This document shows positions 33,055 through 44,065 of a stretch of DNA of 64,000 bases, in pieces. Both the position numbers and the translations under genes were made by a program. Source of the stretch: Rhyacophila brunnea (taxonomy: Eukaryota; Arthropoda; Insecta; Trichoptera; Rhyacophilidae); NCBI GenBank assembly GCA_022495005.1, contig JAGYXB010001067.1:1178001-1242000 (forward strand), written 5' to 3'. Each line of letters starts with the position of its first letter. The stretch's first letter is position 1. A model generated the notes under the pieces. That model ran no database searches. It worked only from the letters and a program-made list of their open reading frames with translations, and was not told the origin of the DNA.

Positions 33055-33070
33055 ACGCACGCTGACGAAT

Positions 33071-33300
33071 CGTGTAACACGCACGTACTCGAGAATCTAG
33101 CAAGCGCTCGCGTTTTTCGCGCGAGAGGTAATAGGCCTCGAGTGCTTGTGGACAGCTCAATCGGGGCACCTTTATCCCACACGCATTCCAGGTATTGGTA
33201 ACCTCATTGAGACGTCCACATGCACTCGTGGCGTGACATTTCACGCGCGAAAAGCGCGAGCGATCACCAGACTCTCGAGTACGCGCGTGTTGCGCCTCGA
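33071..33300. repeat. GC-richer foldback (long inverted repeat)
   Basis: The left arm has GTAACACGCACGTACTCGAG, AAGCGCTCGCG, TTTTTCGCGCGAGAGG, CGAGTGCTTGTGGAC and CTCAATC. It is matched on the complement of the right arm by CAACACGCGCGTACTCGAG, GATCGCTCGCG, CTTTTCGCGCG, CGAGTGCATGTGGAC and CTCAATG. Arms of about 100-110 bp with perhaps 80% identity, very short centre. Probably a foldback MITE. CTCGAG and CGCGCG words stand out against the AT-rich surroundings. Confidence 0.75.
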
Positions 33301-33394
33301 GCAGCCTGTGATGTCGAACGTCTCGAGGCGACGTTGTTCATGCCCATTCAAAAATAAATTACGTCACCTAGCTTGTACACTGCCAAGAATATAT

Positions 33395-33464
33395 CTTGCC
33401 AGTATATCGCAACATATTAAATCTCAAAGCTTGCCAGTATATCGCAACATATTAAATCGCAAAG
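33395..33464. repeat. 35-bp tandem duplication
   Basis: CTTGCCAGTATATCGCAACA plus ATATTAAATC occurs twice with a 35-bp period. Confidence 0.9.
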
Positions 33465-34518
33465 AAGCCGTGTGGCACGATTGAGTTGTCAATCTTTATT
33501 ATCTGCACTCGCGCTTGTTTTTTATGCCCATTCAAAGCCCAAAGGCTCCAATGTACAGAATCGATTTCTTTGTGACTTATATTTAACTTAGTACGATCAA
33601 TAACTTAACGTTATAAATAACTTATAACAAAATATTATTAATGTTGTTTATTATTCGCTACTTACAATGTATTATTAATAAGTTAGAAAGCTCGTAATAG
33701 TAACTGAGTTAATCAACGAATAAAACACCGAAATAACAAACAGTGTTTATCCTGCGAACTCGAATAACAGCGTTAGCATTTGTTTGCACGCCTGAGCATA
33801 ATTTGTAATTGAATTGGAAGTTACAAGTATACAGAAAATGTACATGTGGATACTGGATACAGTATACACTAACTGCCTGTTCTGGGAAAGCTAAAGACAA
33901 CTGAGTGCTAATGTAAAGCTCTCTCAAGCTTTCGTTCTCAACGTATTATTGTAAATAATTGATTATCATTGAATACTTGAGGTGCTAAGAATAGAATGAA
34001 TAAAACTGCATAGGCGACAAAAGATGAACAAAAAAAAATATGTATTTTCAATATTCTGTAAATAAGGTTTGATTTTCAAATGATAACACTATTCATATGG
34101 CAAATAATATTGTGATATTTCTTTATTTAGCATTGGCGAAGGGTGCTTGTTGAAGTAGGTAATCTTGTGGATAACTGAAAAAAAATCCTAGGACAACCAT
34201 ATTTCAGTACTTGAATTTTATCATTTCTCATCTTCAGTAATTTACTGAACAAAAAATATTATATTCTACTATTTTTTTAACATATCCAGGGTATACTGAC
34301 AGAACGCATTAACTCAGTTTTTGCTGTTTTTTCTGTTTTAAATGCCAAAATGTATACAATTTTACAGGCATAAGATATAATGGTGAGAAAATAGAAACAT
34401 TATTAAATCATATTGTTATTTTTTTATTCTGATAGGAAAGCATGATAATGACCTAATGCGTCGTGCGTATACAAAATACAGGACTTGTAACATGTCGTAT
34501 ATTGTGTTTGCCATAAAG
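33465..34518. other. Unassigned spacer
   Basis: No gene or repeat recognised. Confidence 0.45.
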
Positions 34519-34526
34519 GTTAGTCT

Positions 34527-34834
34527 CACAGAACAGATAATAAATATAATACCGATAGGCTATATTCAATACGCCGCACGTTGAAGCAGGGTTTTTGAAT
34601 GTGTGAGTGTCCTACGAAAATGAAGCACGCATTATGCACGTGCAATAGTGTGTGTAATACACCAACATTAAATGAGCGTAAATGCATAAACCGAGAGCAG
34701 TTTTCAGTATTATACGTACAACGTATTCTTGACATGTGTGTAAGTTTAACCCGGATCCTTCCTTACTCGAGACGGTTACCTGCTATCGCCTTACCCGTTG
34801 GGTATTTCAGTTCCCATTATTTCTGAGTTCCCTG
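34527..34834. mobile_element. hAT-type MITE HM1, copy 3 (uninterrupted reference copy)
   Basis: 308 bp from CACAGAACAGATAATA to GAGTTCCCTG. GTTAGTCT at 34519-34526 and 34835-34842 is a perfect 8-bp TSD. Comparison with copies 1 and 2 defines the ends of the family and the boundaries of the nested insertions. Confidence 0.9.
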
Positions 34835-34842
34835 GTTAGTCT

Positions 34843-36199
34843 TTATAATGTAGAAAAAATATTTTAAATCATAAAAAAATCTACATGGGAAATTGAATAT
34901 GTCTTCTTGATTTAATTGCCATCAGCCAAATGAAATACGTTTGTTCAAGTTAAAAGATGACAATGGAAGACTGTGGTAAATAACTGCCAGTTTTAATAGT
35001 GGAAAAATGATAACAACCTACTTGAGGTTGTTCACGCCTGCGATAGAGTAACAAAACGTGGTCATCTATTAGTACCGTTTTATTTTAGATTGTTGAGATT
35101 CTAAAGAAATATTGCAGTGCACCACTATCGCAAATCGTCCAACAAAGTAAAAACTATAAATGACAGTATGGTTACGCGCGCCGCTGGTTTATGCGGATTT
35201 GTTGCAGACAAATGTAATAATGATCCGGGGAGACAGCTAATTAAATTTTTAATATTTATTTTTTACAGCTGCGTTTTTATTTTCAATAGTCATTATTGCA
35301 ATAAGCTCCAAATGACACGGTCTTCGGTAGACGATTTCAATACCTGTGTTTTCAGTCACAGTAATGAATTACCTGAAACCGAATAAAAAAAATACGTTAC
35401 AAGTTACAATGTACCTATGAGTTTCCATTATATTGCAGCTTATATCTTACCAACTAACTGCACATGCTTTAATATTTTTTTAGTAGATGGCGCCGTCAAT
35501 TCTGCACACGAAAATAATGTTGAGTTATTGACGGATTATATTCAACTTAATTTGGCAACAAGTTACTTTAATTTTATTACATCAGTGTAATATAGATATT
35601 TTTTTAAATCTCCACTAATATAATAAGTAGGTAAAGGAGTATTATTTAAAATATAATGTTAATTAGTCACTCTACTAAGAGAAAACGTCAAAAGTGCCAC
35701 TCAAGGGTGCTGGGTGTGGTATTTTGTATCTGCCTCGTCCAAATTTTTCTACAGAATCGTCAAATTAATTCCAGCACCATCTTCGACTACCTCTAAACTT
35801 AGTGTTTTAATCGTAAAAGAATACAATACACAGTATTTATTACTTAACTGGAAAATGAAATACTTGCATATCTTGATATTTAAACATACAATTTATTATA
35901 ATAGTACTTATATCCTTCAGATTCATCAGTAGGCAGTGCAGTTACTTTCAATTTTTAACACGATGATTTTTATGCATTTTTAAATATATCTGCAGACTGT
36001 AAAAACAACTTATCATGTAATGTCGAATTTGAACTCTATTTTGTCTCCAAGGCCATTATAGGGGGTGAAATATATTGTGCAACAAAAGTGGATATGAATC
36101 AAACATTTTTCACTAAGCTAGTGTTATCACTTGTCGCAGAGGGTGGCGCTGGAATGAGAGAAATGGCACAGCACTGTCCCTCCGCTATGGTCAGAGGCT
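34843..36199. other. Unassigned spacer
   Basis: ORFs at 35117-35386 and 35714-35932 show no domain. No gene is supported. Confidence 0.4.
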
Positions 36200-36360
36200 A
36201 AAACGTGATAGCACCAATTAAATAATAAGTGAGAACAGAAGACCTCGGCAGAAATATAATGATATTCAACGGGATTGAAGAGAGGACCTGAGCAACATAA
36301 CCTCACTCAGAGAAGACGCTTTATACCAAAGGGTCGCAATCAAAGCCTCTATTAATTAAT
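36200..36360 (+). mobile_element. LINE ORF2 C-terminal remnant
   Basis: Reading gives RPRQKYNDIQRD, then a stop, REDLSNI, SLREDALYQRVAIKASIN and a stop. The pattern RP...Y.D...RDL.......LAEDR..W/VAI.AS resembles the end of many LINE ORF2 proteins (GRP..RY.D..KRDL). Short and decayed. Confidence 0.5.
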
Positions 36361-36978
36361 AAATTTAACATTTTTATTATCAAAGTAATCAAAACGTGTG
36401 TAATACCGGCAGAAATTAATTTCTTAAAAGCAAGTTTGAGAAGTGTTTTTCTGAAATATTAAAATATTGATCTAGTTCAGCGAACCAGCGATTGTTCAAC
36501 TTGATTGATGTCTTCGTCAGCGGTTAATTACAACCCGTCATTCTCAACAATTTGTTCACACGGGGTTAATTATTCAGAAAATTATGCGGCCGACAACATT
36601 TATTATCCCTATCGATGGGGTTAAAAGAGTTGTTTTGTTATTAGTGAGAGAATTGTTTTATAATTAAGCCAGTGCAACGGTTTACGGTAGTGATTGATTC
36701 AATTATAAGTTTTTTTTTAAATTTTTTTCCTATAAGTTATGAATGATTATAAGAAAAGTAAGAAATGTTTTCATTCATATTTTCATTGGCATATTGGCAT
36801 ATTCGTATTAAGAACGGTTTGCGGAAAACTATACAACGGTAAGACCTCGTTTCAACACTCGAATTCAAGAGCTGACACGTCAGTCTTTAGTGACTGATGA
36901 TGGCCACGAAGATTCACTTGGCTTGGGACATACTTCACATACTTATATATATTAAATAAAATATATATTTTATTTCTC
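36361..36978. other. Unassigned spacer
   Basis: No gene or repeat recognised. Confidence 0.45.
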
Positions 36979-37372
36979 TTCTTGGTCGTACACTCATGGC
37001 TGAGGATCGTGACCACATTTGAATTTCGTCATCCTTTGAGCGACCAAGACTTTCCATCGATATCGATCTTCCGCTTCTCTCAGAGCAGAATGGATGGTGT
37101 CAGCCAGCAGCCCCAGTCAGCTCTTTCACTTGGTTGCTCCAGCACGCAGACGCTCTTTTTCTGCTTCGCCTTCCCTGGAGGCCACCCAAAATCACTAGTC
37201 TCTCCAGGTTGACCAGTCCGCGAATGACAATATGTCCAAAAAACTGCAGAATGCCCAGAAGTTCCCTTGCTTTCAGGGTCCACGACTCGACTCGGTATAA
37301 AAATATCGAGAACACTAATGTGTGTACAAGATAATTTTTGTGGCAATCGAAATTCCCCGATCCTTCCATATA
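36979..37372 (-). mobile_element. Second RTE-like LINE family (L2), 3' end
   Basis: Minus-strand frames give LVHTLVFSIFLYRVESWTLKA (cf. YGAESWTLKA) and then ILQFFGHIVIRGLVNLERLV and GLQGRRSRKRASACWSNQV, ending with EDRYRWKVLVAQRMTKF. These are the post-RT motifs of RTE/BovB-like LINEs. The stretch normally between ESWTLKA and FFGHI (about 50 residues) is deleted. The 3' end matches 57431-57512 closely. Confidence 0.8.
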
Positions 37373-37454
37373 GTATTTTATTCAATGAATAATTCGCATG
37401 ATTTTAAGAGTGTAACATTATTTATTGAACATACATAATATTTCAAAACCATGC

Positions 37455-37966
37455 CATAAAAATAATTACAAGATAAAAAGAACTTTTTATATACTTACAA
37501 CGTTTTTAAATTTTCTGTTGAATTATTATGCTCAATATGCTCAAACTTGTACTTGATATTAAGTAAATAAAAAACAAACAAACAAACAAATATAGAATAC
37601 TGAAATGTCATTTTGACATTTCAGTTTGATTTCCATAGTAACGCACGTATATATTAATAATTTAGTTGCTAGTACCACCCCCTTCGCAACCAATAATAGT
37701 CTTACTTTTTACGGATTTTTCTGAAATAACTTTCCATACAAAACAGAATTAACTGAAAATTTAAATTTAAATTTAAACTCAAATTTAAATCTGCTTAAAG
37801 ATGGCTAAAAGTATTAAAAGAATGCATTGACATCGTGTTCTGATATATTCTAAAAGTTTCAAATGTCTAGCTAGTCGGGAAGTTAGTTAAAAATCGATTG
37901 CAAGATTTGTACTGGACAAACTACCACCGGACAAACAAGAATACGAGCAAATAAAAACGTTGTAAA
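37455..37966 (-). repeat. Repeat R3, copy 2
   Basis: Complete, in the opposite orientation to copy 1. ATAATTACAAGATAAAAAG at left, (AAAC)n, CAAAATGACA-type palindrome, GCTAAAAGTATTAAAAGAATG, and AATAAAAACGTTGTAAAATA at right. A small AAATTTAAATTTAAA expansion lies at about 37755-37785. Confidence 0.9.
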
Positions 37967-38809
37967 ATATACAACCACTCCTTTGGGTTCTATAGGAATA
38001 AGGTAACTAGGAGATAACACCCGTTTGACGGTGTCACTATTCATAATATCATTATTCATCATTCATCAATATTTTATTTTTCTATGATTGGTCGTGTTGG
38101 TTGACCTTGATAATTAATAAATTTTAAAAATGTCGCAATAATTACTTTACATTTTAATTGTAGGGTGCCACTAAACCAGTGGTGCCTGTTTACTGTACCC
38201 TTAAATTCCCCATCTTCCTTTGAAGTACGTCCATAACCGATTGAGTTAAATAATTTCTACTGCACGCTTAATCCACTTCTCCCATCCTACTTGTAAAACT
38301 TGTCCCGTTTTAGGGACTCGCTGGGAAATAGTCCTAGCCGGGTCCATTTGTAATAGTGAATCCCAGCTGCGAAATCCCGCCCGTCCACTTTACAATGGGA
38401 GCGGTAAAACATTCATGTTTCCGGGAAAACACGTCCCAGTTTAAAAATTACATGCGATATTTTCAAACGACAAATAGCCCATGTTTAACACGCTCAAGTC
38501 ACGATAATATTCCACTGAATTATTATAATTAATTAATTTAGAGACCTAACTCCAAACCCTGCTTAAACTTCAATATTTCTCTCTGAATATTCTGAAAATC
38601 GAAGTGTTTATTTAGGTGATTCATACTTACTCAATTACTAAATGAATGTCTTTCTGATTTTGGTACACACACAGTAATATCCAATATATTATAATATATT
38701 AATTAAAATTTCACGTATACTTACACATACATTTCCGAGTGATCGAGTGAATACAATGAAGGGAAAGTTAAATTTAAAATAAAAACATAACATTCTACAT
38801 TAAGGTGAT
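37967..38809. other. Unassigned spacer
   Basis: No gene. A mildly GC-richer segment at 38165-38450 could be a decayed repeat but has no partner here. Confidence 0.4.
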
Positions 38810-39173
38810 ACATCAGTGAAACGGCAAATAATTTTCAACTATAGGCGCGACGAAATTTTGGACTCGCTGCCATTCGGAGAGAGAACGTCGAACTGGAAAC
38901 ACGTCAATTTGTTATGTGATGGCGACGGGCGTATTAATTCTTAAATCGTGTAATGATGACTAAAAACGTTACCCATTTACTTTAAAAAGAAAACATGTCA
39001 ATGCAAATATTATCATTGTTACTGATAGAACAATAAACAGAACATTAAATGGACACATGTTTGATTTATATGACAAATTATATTTCGATTGACATGCGTC
39101 ATTTGCACCCGCGACCTGCAATCCGCGCATCGCCTAGCCACGATCTTTGTAGACCGTGCCTCAACTGAGGTAT
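38810..39173. mobile_element. Repeat R4, copy 2 (tRNA-like right end)
   Basis: Begins CATCAGTGAAACGGCAAATA and ends CCTCAACTGAGGTATA. On the complement near the right end, GTGGCTAGGCGATGCGCGG resembles an A box, and GCGGGTGCAAATGACGC may be a decayed B box. R4 may therefore be a minus-oriented tRNA-derived SINE. The short facing words ACTTCAGT at both ends (clearer in copy 3) would instead suggest a MITE. Confidence 0.7.
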
Positions 39174-39334
39174 AACCATTAAGTTAGAAGCACGAAAAAG
39201 CTTTTACAAAAAAATGTATTGAAATAAATAATAAAATACACACCTATATATTCTGTACACTTTCAAAGTGACCAATTTTTACAACCTAGGTTTCGTCCGT
39301 CAGTATCTTCAGCTAAAATGTGTATAGGTACTAG

Positions 39335-39982
39335 CAATGACATTAATATGGACGAAGCATCTAGAAAATAAAATGACACTCACTTTGTGTCGGGTCTGCC
39401 GGATGGCGAAATTCATATTTTAATATCGGTATCCTACGCTCAAATGAACATTCTGCTTGCAAGCGGTCTGGCGACACCGCTGGGTCTGCCCATACAAAAT
39501 TTCTGACAGTCAGGTTTCGACTCCACCGTTATTATTGTGTCACAAAATGCCAATGTGCCTAGTTAAAAATTGTAAAAAATCTACTAAACACTCCAAGAAA
39601 GATGGGATATCACTTTGCATGTGTTAGTATTATTTATAAAATGCCATTTTAAGATATTGATGAATGTTTATTCAATGCAATTGAATGACAGGAACCATTG
39701 GACAGTCAGTCGCCTGTGATTCGCTGGGCACGCTTGCGTCTAATCTCCGAGAAGTCGTAAGTAACCGAGAATCTGTTTCTAACGCACGTCACGCAGTCAT
39801 GACACTAATACGCCATTACAATAAAGGTTATATTACTATAAATTCTCGAAGCTTGTATCGCATAATGGAAACGGATACGTCAATGGTCACGTGACATCTA
39901 CCTATACATTGTGAATGACTTTCATGGACAATTTCTCGTGCGCGCCGGGTATGAAGTGAGTCGTCCATTTAATATGTCATTG
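39335..39982 (+). mobile_element. P-element-like transposon with THAP-like start, 8-bp TSD
   Basis: Termini CAATGACATTAATATGGAC and GTCCATTTAATATGTCATTG match the MITE at 15734. GGTACTAG at 39327-39334 and 39983-39990 is a perfect 8-bp TSD. A reading frame from 39547 starts MPMCLVKNCKKSTKHSKKDG, the N-terminal CX4C half of a THAP zinc finger, then is lost. THAP domains are the DNA-binding part of P-element transposases, and P insertions duplicate 8 bp. The downstream catalytic part is absent, so this is a 648-bp deleted derivative. The THAP reading is short and the main uncertainty. Confidence 0.7.
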
Positions 39983-39990
39983 GGTACTAG

Positions 39991-40303
39991 TAGCGAATGT
40001 TACCTATTGACGGAAGGCAGAGGGCTGTGTAGAATAGCCACGTAAACGGGTTTAAATTTTGTTTCATCTTCAGTATTTTACTTTTTTATAGAAAAAACAC
40101 TAAAAAAACTGTTTTCCGACCACAATTCGAACTTGCGCTAAACAATTTTATGGCCTCACTAGCCAACCTACGTATGCAATAAGTAGACCAGAAGGAGAAT
40201 AATATTGACTGGCGTTAAATAACATACTCATAGATAATAGAATAATATGTAAAAACGTAGTCAGAATAAACATTCCAAGCAAATCGTGTCAAACTAAACA
40301 CAA
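39991..40303. other. Unassigned spacer
   Basis: No gene or repeat recognised. Confidence 0.4.
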
Positions 40304-40420
40304 AAAAAAACCTTGGATTATCTCAAGCCTTTGTTTGCGCGTTAGTAGAAGATTCAATAGACTCAATAATTAGATACGGCACGTCAATACTAAATTCAGT
40401 TATAATATCCAGGTGATCAC
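40304..40420 (+). pseudogene. LINE reverse transcriptase remnant (thumb region)
   Basis: One frame gives LSQAFVCALVEDSIDSIIRYG followed by TSILNS, resembling the 'LY.ALVES.I.YG...WG' region of Jockey/CR1 ORF2. Sequence after 40420 is not alignable; the ORF at 40502-40711 may be part of the same decayed element. Confidence 0.5.
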
Positions 40421-41993
40421 TAATAGACAGGTGGCTCCGTTGATTATTTTTTTTTAAATTTTATACCTTTATGTATTTTTTAAGGTTAGCTCAAAATAAT
40501 CGTGTACTATGGAGTTTCACCAAAATATATACCTACCCACCTACCGACCTACCTGAGGCATGATTTCAATTTCTTACAATATCTCTTCGTCTTACATATC
40601 CAAATTGTATTAAAATATGATAGAACTAAAATAACACCTAATCCTTTGACTGTTTCCGAGTATGGTTTTATAGCCCGAAACAGCCGTCGATATCAATCTA
40701 TATCAGTATAACTGTCAATAACTCTATTAATAACAACAATACATATACGTAATGGGAGTTCTAGGTACAACGTAAAAGAAAAAAAACGTAAGTCAGTATT
40801 ATAGTTACAGAATAGGTTAAATTAATACATTTAACACCACGGATTTGTTGAAATAAACAATAATTGAACATTACAGAGTGTTGTAGGATGGATTTCTAGT
40901 ATGTAAATGGTATCTCAACGAATGTATAAAACAAAAATTTTATATCACCCAATTTAATTTCATTAATAGATACAGGTATGTATAGGTATATTTTTTATAA
41001 AGATCTGTTACATATCGCTGAATATAAGGTTCAATAATAAAAGCCTTAGTCTGGATATTTTCCTTTATCACGCAACATGCACATTACTGCGGCCAAGGTC
41101 TAAATTATTGTACGTAGGGGTAGTTAAGAAATGCGAGGGTAGGTTCATCATAATATATCTCAATATCATTTTTTGCAATATCAAAAAATATTAAGCAGTA
41201 AGTTTCCGGTTGTCGAGGGAAGTGGGATAGGTACAAGACTCTAGAGACATCTAGTGGCAAAATTAAAAGAAATACAGTAAAATAAAAATGTATGAAAATA
41301 CCCCTAAAAGACCTAAAAGCTGATGGTCCATCTATGCAACTGATTTATGTGCATATCAATATGATTAAATGACTAAGTACCAGCATTAGCCACAATTTAT
41401 TTTCCGGATTAATTGAGAAAAAAATACTAAAAGAAGTTGAATTTCGTTAAAAAAAATAATAAACTAACTTTACATAGGGTAGGTGGTATTCATTTATATT
41501 AATTTTTATTACATTTTTTTTAAAAGGTTATCTTTTTATCACGTATTGTTTACTTGTTTATTACTTTATCAATTATTCTAATTACCTTTGTCACATACAG
41601 CATGTACATATTGCACGCCACTGCCAATCATGTTTATAAAATGATACATTAACTAATAATTTATTACCAATAATTTTATTTTTAGGCATAACAATAATGT
41701 TTCAGGTAATTCTACAAAACTATTGGAGCACGCATACATCATTCATATTAAGAAGAATACTGCACTACTTGACTTATCACTAATAAGGTGGCTTCACAGC
41801 AGTGAATTCAACACTAAGGTTGCAGTTTATTCCATTTTACTATAACTCACATTGTTAGGTTCTAAAAACTTTCCTTATCGCACTCACTTCCCTGTTTTCT
41901 TCAGGTCTTGCTTAAAAGACAAGAGTGATATAATTTAATCAATATGTAGATAGCAATTTTCATTGAACGACTGCTGGGTTAATACTATTTTAT
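40421..41993. other. Unassigned AT-rich spacer
   Basis: No gene or clear repeat. Confidence 0.45.
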
Positions 41994-42470
41994 TACAACG
42001 TTTTTATTAGCTCGTATTCTTGTTTGTCCGGTGGTTGTTTGTCCAGTACAAATCTTGCAATAGATTTTTAACTAACTTCCCGACTAGCTAGACATTTGAA
42101 ACTGTTAAAATATATCAGAACACGATGTCAATGCATTATTTTAATACTTTTAGCCATCTTTAAGCAGAATTGAATTCATTTTCAGTTAATTCTGTTTTGT
42201 ATGGAAAGTTATTTCAGAAAAATCCGTAAAAAGTAAAAGACTATTATTGGTTGCGAAGGGGGTAGTACTAGCAACTAAATTATTATTATATACGTGCGTT
42301 ACTATGGAAATCAAAATGAAATGTCAAAATGACATTTCAGTATTCTATATTTCTTTGTTTTTTATCTACTTCATATCAAGTACAAGTTTGAGCATATTAA
42401 GCATAATAATTCAACAGAAAATTTACAAACGTTGTATATAAAAAGTTTTTTTTAGCTTGTAATTATTTTT
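41994..42470 (+). repeat. Repeat R3, copy 3
   Basis: Full-length and uninterrupted, in the same orientation as copy 1. It contains GGTGGTTGTTTGTCCAGTAC, also present in copy 2 but missing from copy 1. It ends AACGTTGTATATAAAAAG and then CTTGTAATTAT. Confidence 0.9.
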
Positions 42471-42751
42471 CATTATGATTATGTATGTACATCAATATAA
42501 GCCAAATTAGACTATCAGTCTCCTCGACTTGACAGACTCAACTTTATCGGTGACGATCTGACCAACAGGGTTTATTGACGTGTAATAGTTTAACAAGTCG
42601 TAAAATCGTGACGATCGAGTTGACGGAAATTGAATTTAAGCTTCTATCAATTAGAATTGAAACCGTTTTGTACGGTTTATCGGTTGTCTGATGAACCCAC
42701 ATCAATGTGGTCACTGGCTTCTGCAGTTTCTACTTACTCAGGGTGTTATAT
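42471..42751. other. Unassigned spacer
   Basis: No gene or repeat recognised. Confidence 0.45.
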
Positions 42752-42985
42752 GGTGCCACCACAAGCAATTGGCGGATTGAAATAGAAAATCTTTAATTTT
42801 GTCCTCAATTCACACACTTTTATGACACCGAACATCGTGTCAGAATGGACACAAATCCTGCGAAAAAGGTGCCACCACAAGCAATTGGCGGATTGAAATA
42901 GAAAATCTTTAATTTTGTCCTCAATTCACACACTTTTATGACACCGAACATCGTGTCAGAATGGACACAAATCCTGCGAAAAAGC
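42752..42985. repeat. 117-bp perfect tandem duplication
   Basis: Two identical adjacent 117-bp units starting GGTGCCACCACAAGCAATTG. Each contains the small inverted repeat GACACcgaacatcGTGTC. The ORF at 42820-43170 (minus) is an artefact spanning them. Confidence 0.95.
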
Positions 42986-43660
42986 TGAAATTTACCATTT
43001 TTTGTAATTGAATAAAGTAAAGTCAGTGTTTTCAATTTAACAATGAAACAAGTTGAAAGATTAGCGTGATGTTTATTATCGAATAATTTTATATAAAAAA
43101 TATTTACGTATAGGTAGGTACCTATGTGTTTATTTTGATAAAAGAAAAAAAAATCTGCGAACATTGCCACTCGCTCATATCATTATAATAAATTATTGTA
43201 GTAGGTAGGTATCGGTAAAAGTTGTTGATTATTTTTGGATAATCCTATTTGTAACTACCCTGCATCGAAAATTAAATAAACCTTGTTCAGTGAGTGGTAT
43301 TTATCTCCAATTTTACATATTAATGCTGTAACTGGGCGTATCGTACAAGTAGACAAAAATATTACAATATAATATTATAATTCATACATAAACACAACCA
43401 AAACATTGACATATTCGCAATGTAAGATTATACGCATTGGTTTAATTTTTAATGAATTGATCATACAAAATAAAAATAAAACTTATACCTATTGGTTTTG
43501 GACTCTATTCAGTTATATTATTAAATTTAAAAGTATGTAAAATAATATTTCATTTTGCTCCGTTTCGCGAGTGTAGAATTATGCATTTAGTACGAGTGGT
43601 GTGAGCGCGTGGCAGCATTCACACCAAAGGCTATTGCGATGTATTGATTCCCGATAGGCT
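42986..43660. other. Unassigned AT-rich spacer
   Basis: No gene or repeat recognised. Confidence 0.45.
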
Positions 43661-44065
43661 GCCTCGCACATTTAAACTCAGCTCATCTGCAACGTCGTGT
43701 CGAATACGTCGATGTGACGTCATCGTTATTAACAAAACACACATTGCCAGATGGAGCTCCGCAAATTGGTAGAATGCGACTTTGTAGTTTGATAAAAACA
43801 TCTGGTGCTGCTTGCAACAAATTGCATGCGCCTCGGGCTGCGAGTCGAAGCCGCCAGGACGCACACGTACACGCTACAAATTGGTCATTCCTATACTCAC
43901 CGGTCGCACATCTTATATATCGACGTTTCAAGAGGTTACGTGCGACTAACGCTAGGCGCCTATGTCTATGTGCGTGGTCTTCATATGCAACATCGGTGCG
44001 ACGTTCTTAGAAAGTTTGATTTATGGCTGTGCGGCAGACGAGGCGAGTTTAGATGTGCGACCGGC
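43661..44065 (+). mobile_element. MITE family CM1, copy 1 (contains TGACGTCA)
   Basis: Ends CGCACATTTAAACTC and, on the complement, GCCGGTCGCACATCTAAACTC. The interior shares AATACGTCGATGTGACGTCA (TGACGTCA at 43715-43722), ACAAAACACACATTGC, GGAGCTCCGCAAATTGG, GATTTATGGCTGTGCGGCAG and other blocks with copies 2 and 3. About 400 bp, non-coding. Several overlapping short ORFs here are not genes. No TSD could be read. Confidence 0.8.

Noticed and set aside
32929..33484. Overlapping ORFs of 81-112 codons on both strands
   Set aside because: They follow from the higher GC content and symmetry of the foldback. No protein family is visible.
17427..42985. Short direct repeats considered as CRISPR-like arrays
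   Set aside because: They are two-copy tandem duplications without spacers in a eukaryotic sequence.
42820..43170. 116-codon ORF on the minus strand
   Set aside because: It spans the perfect 117-bp duplication, so most of the frame is one segment read twice.
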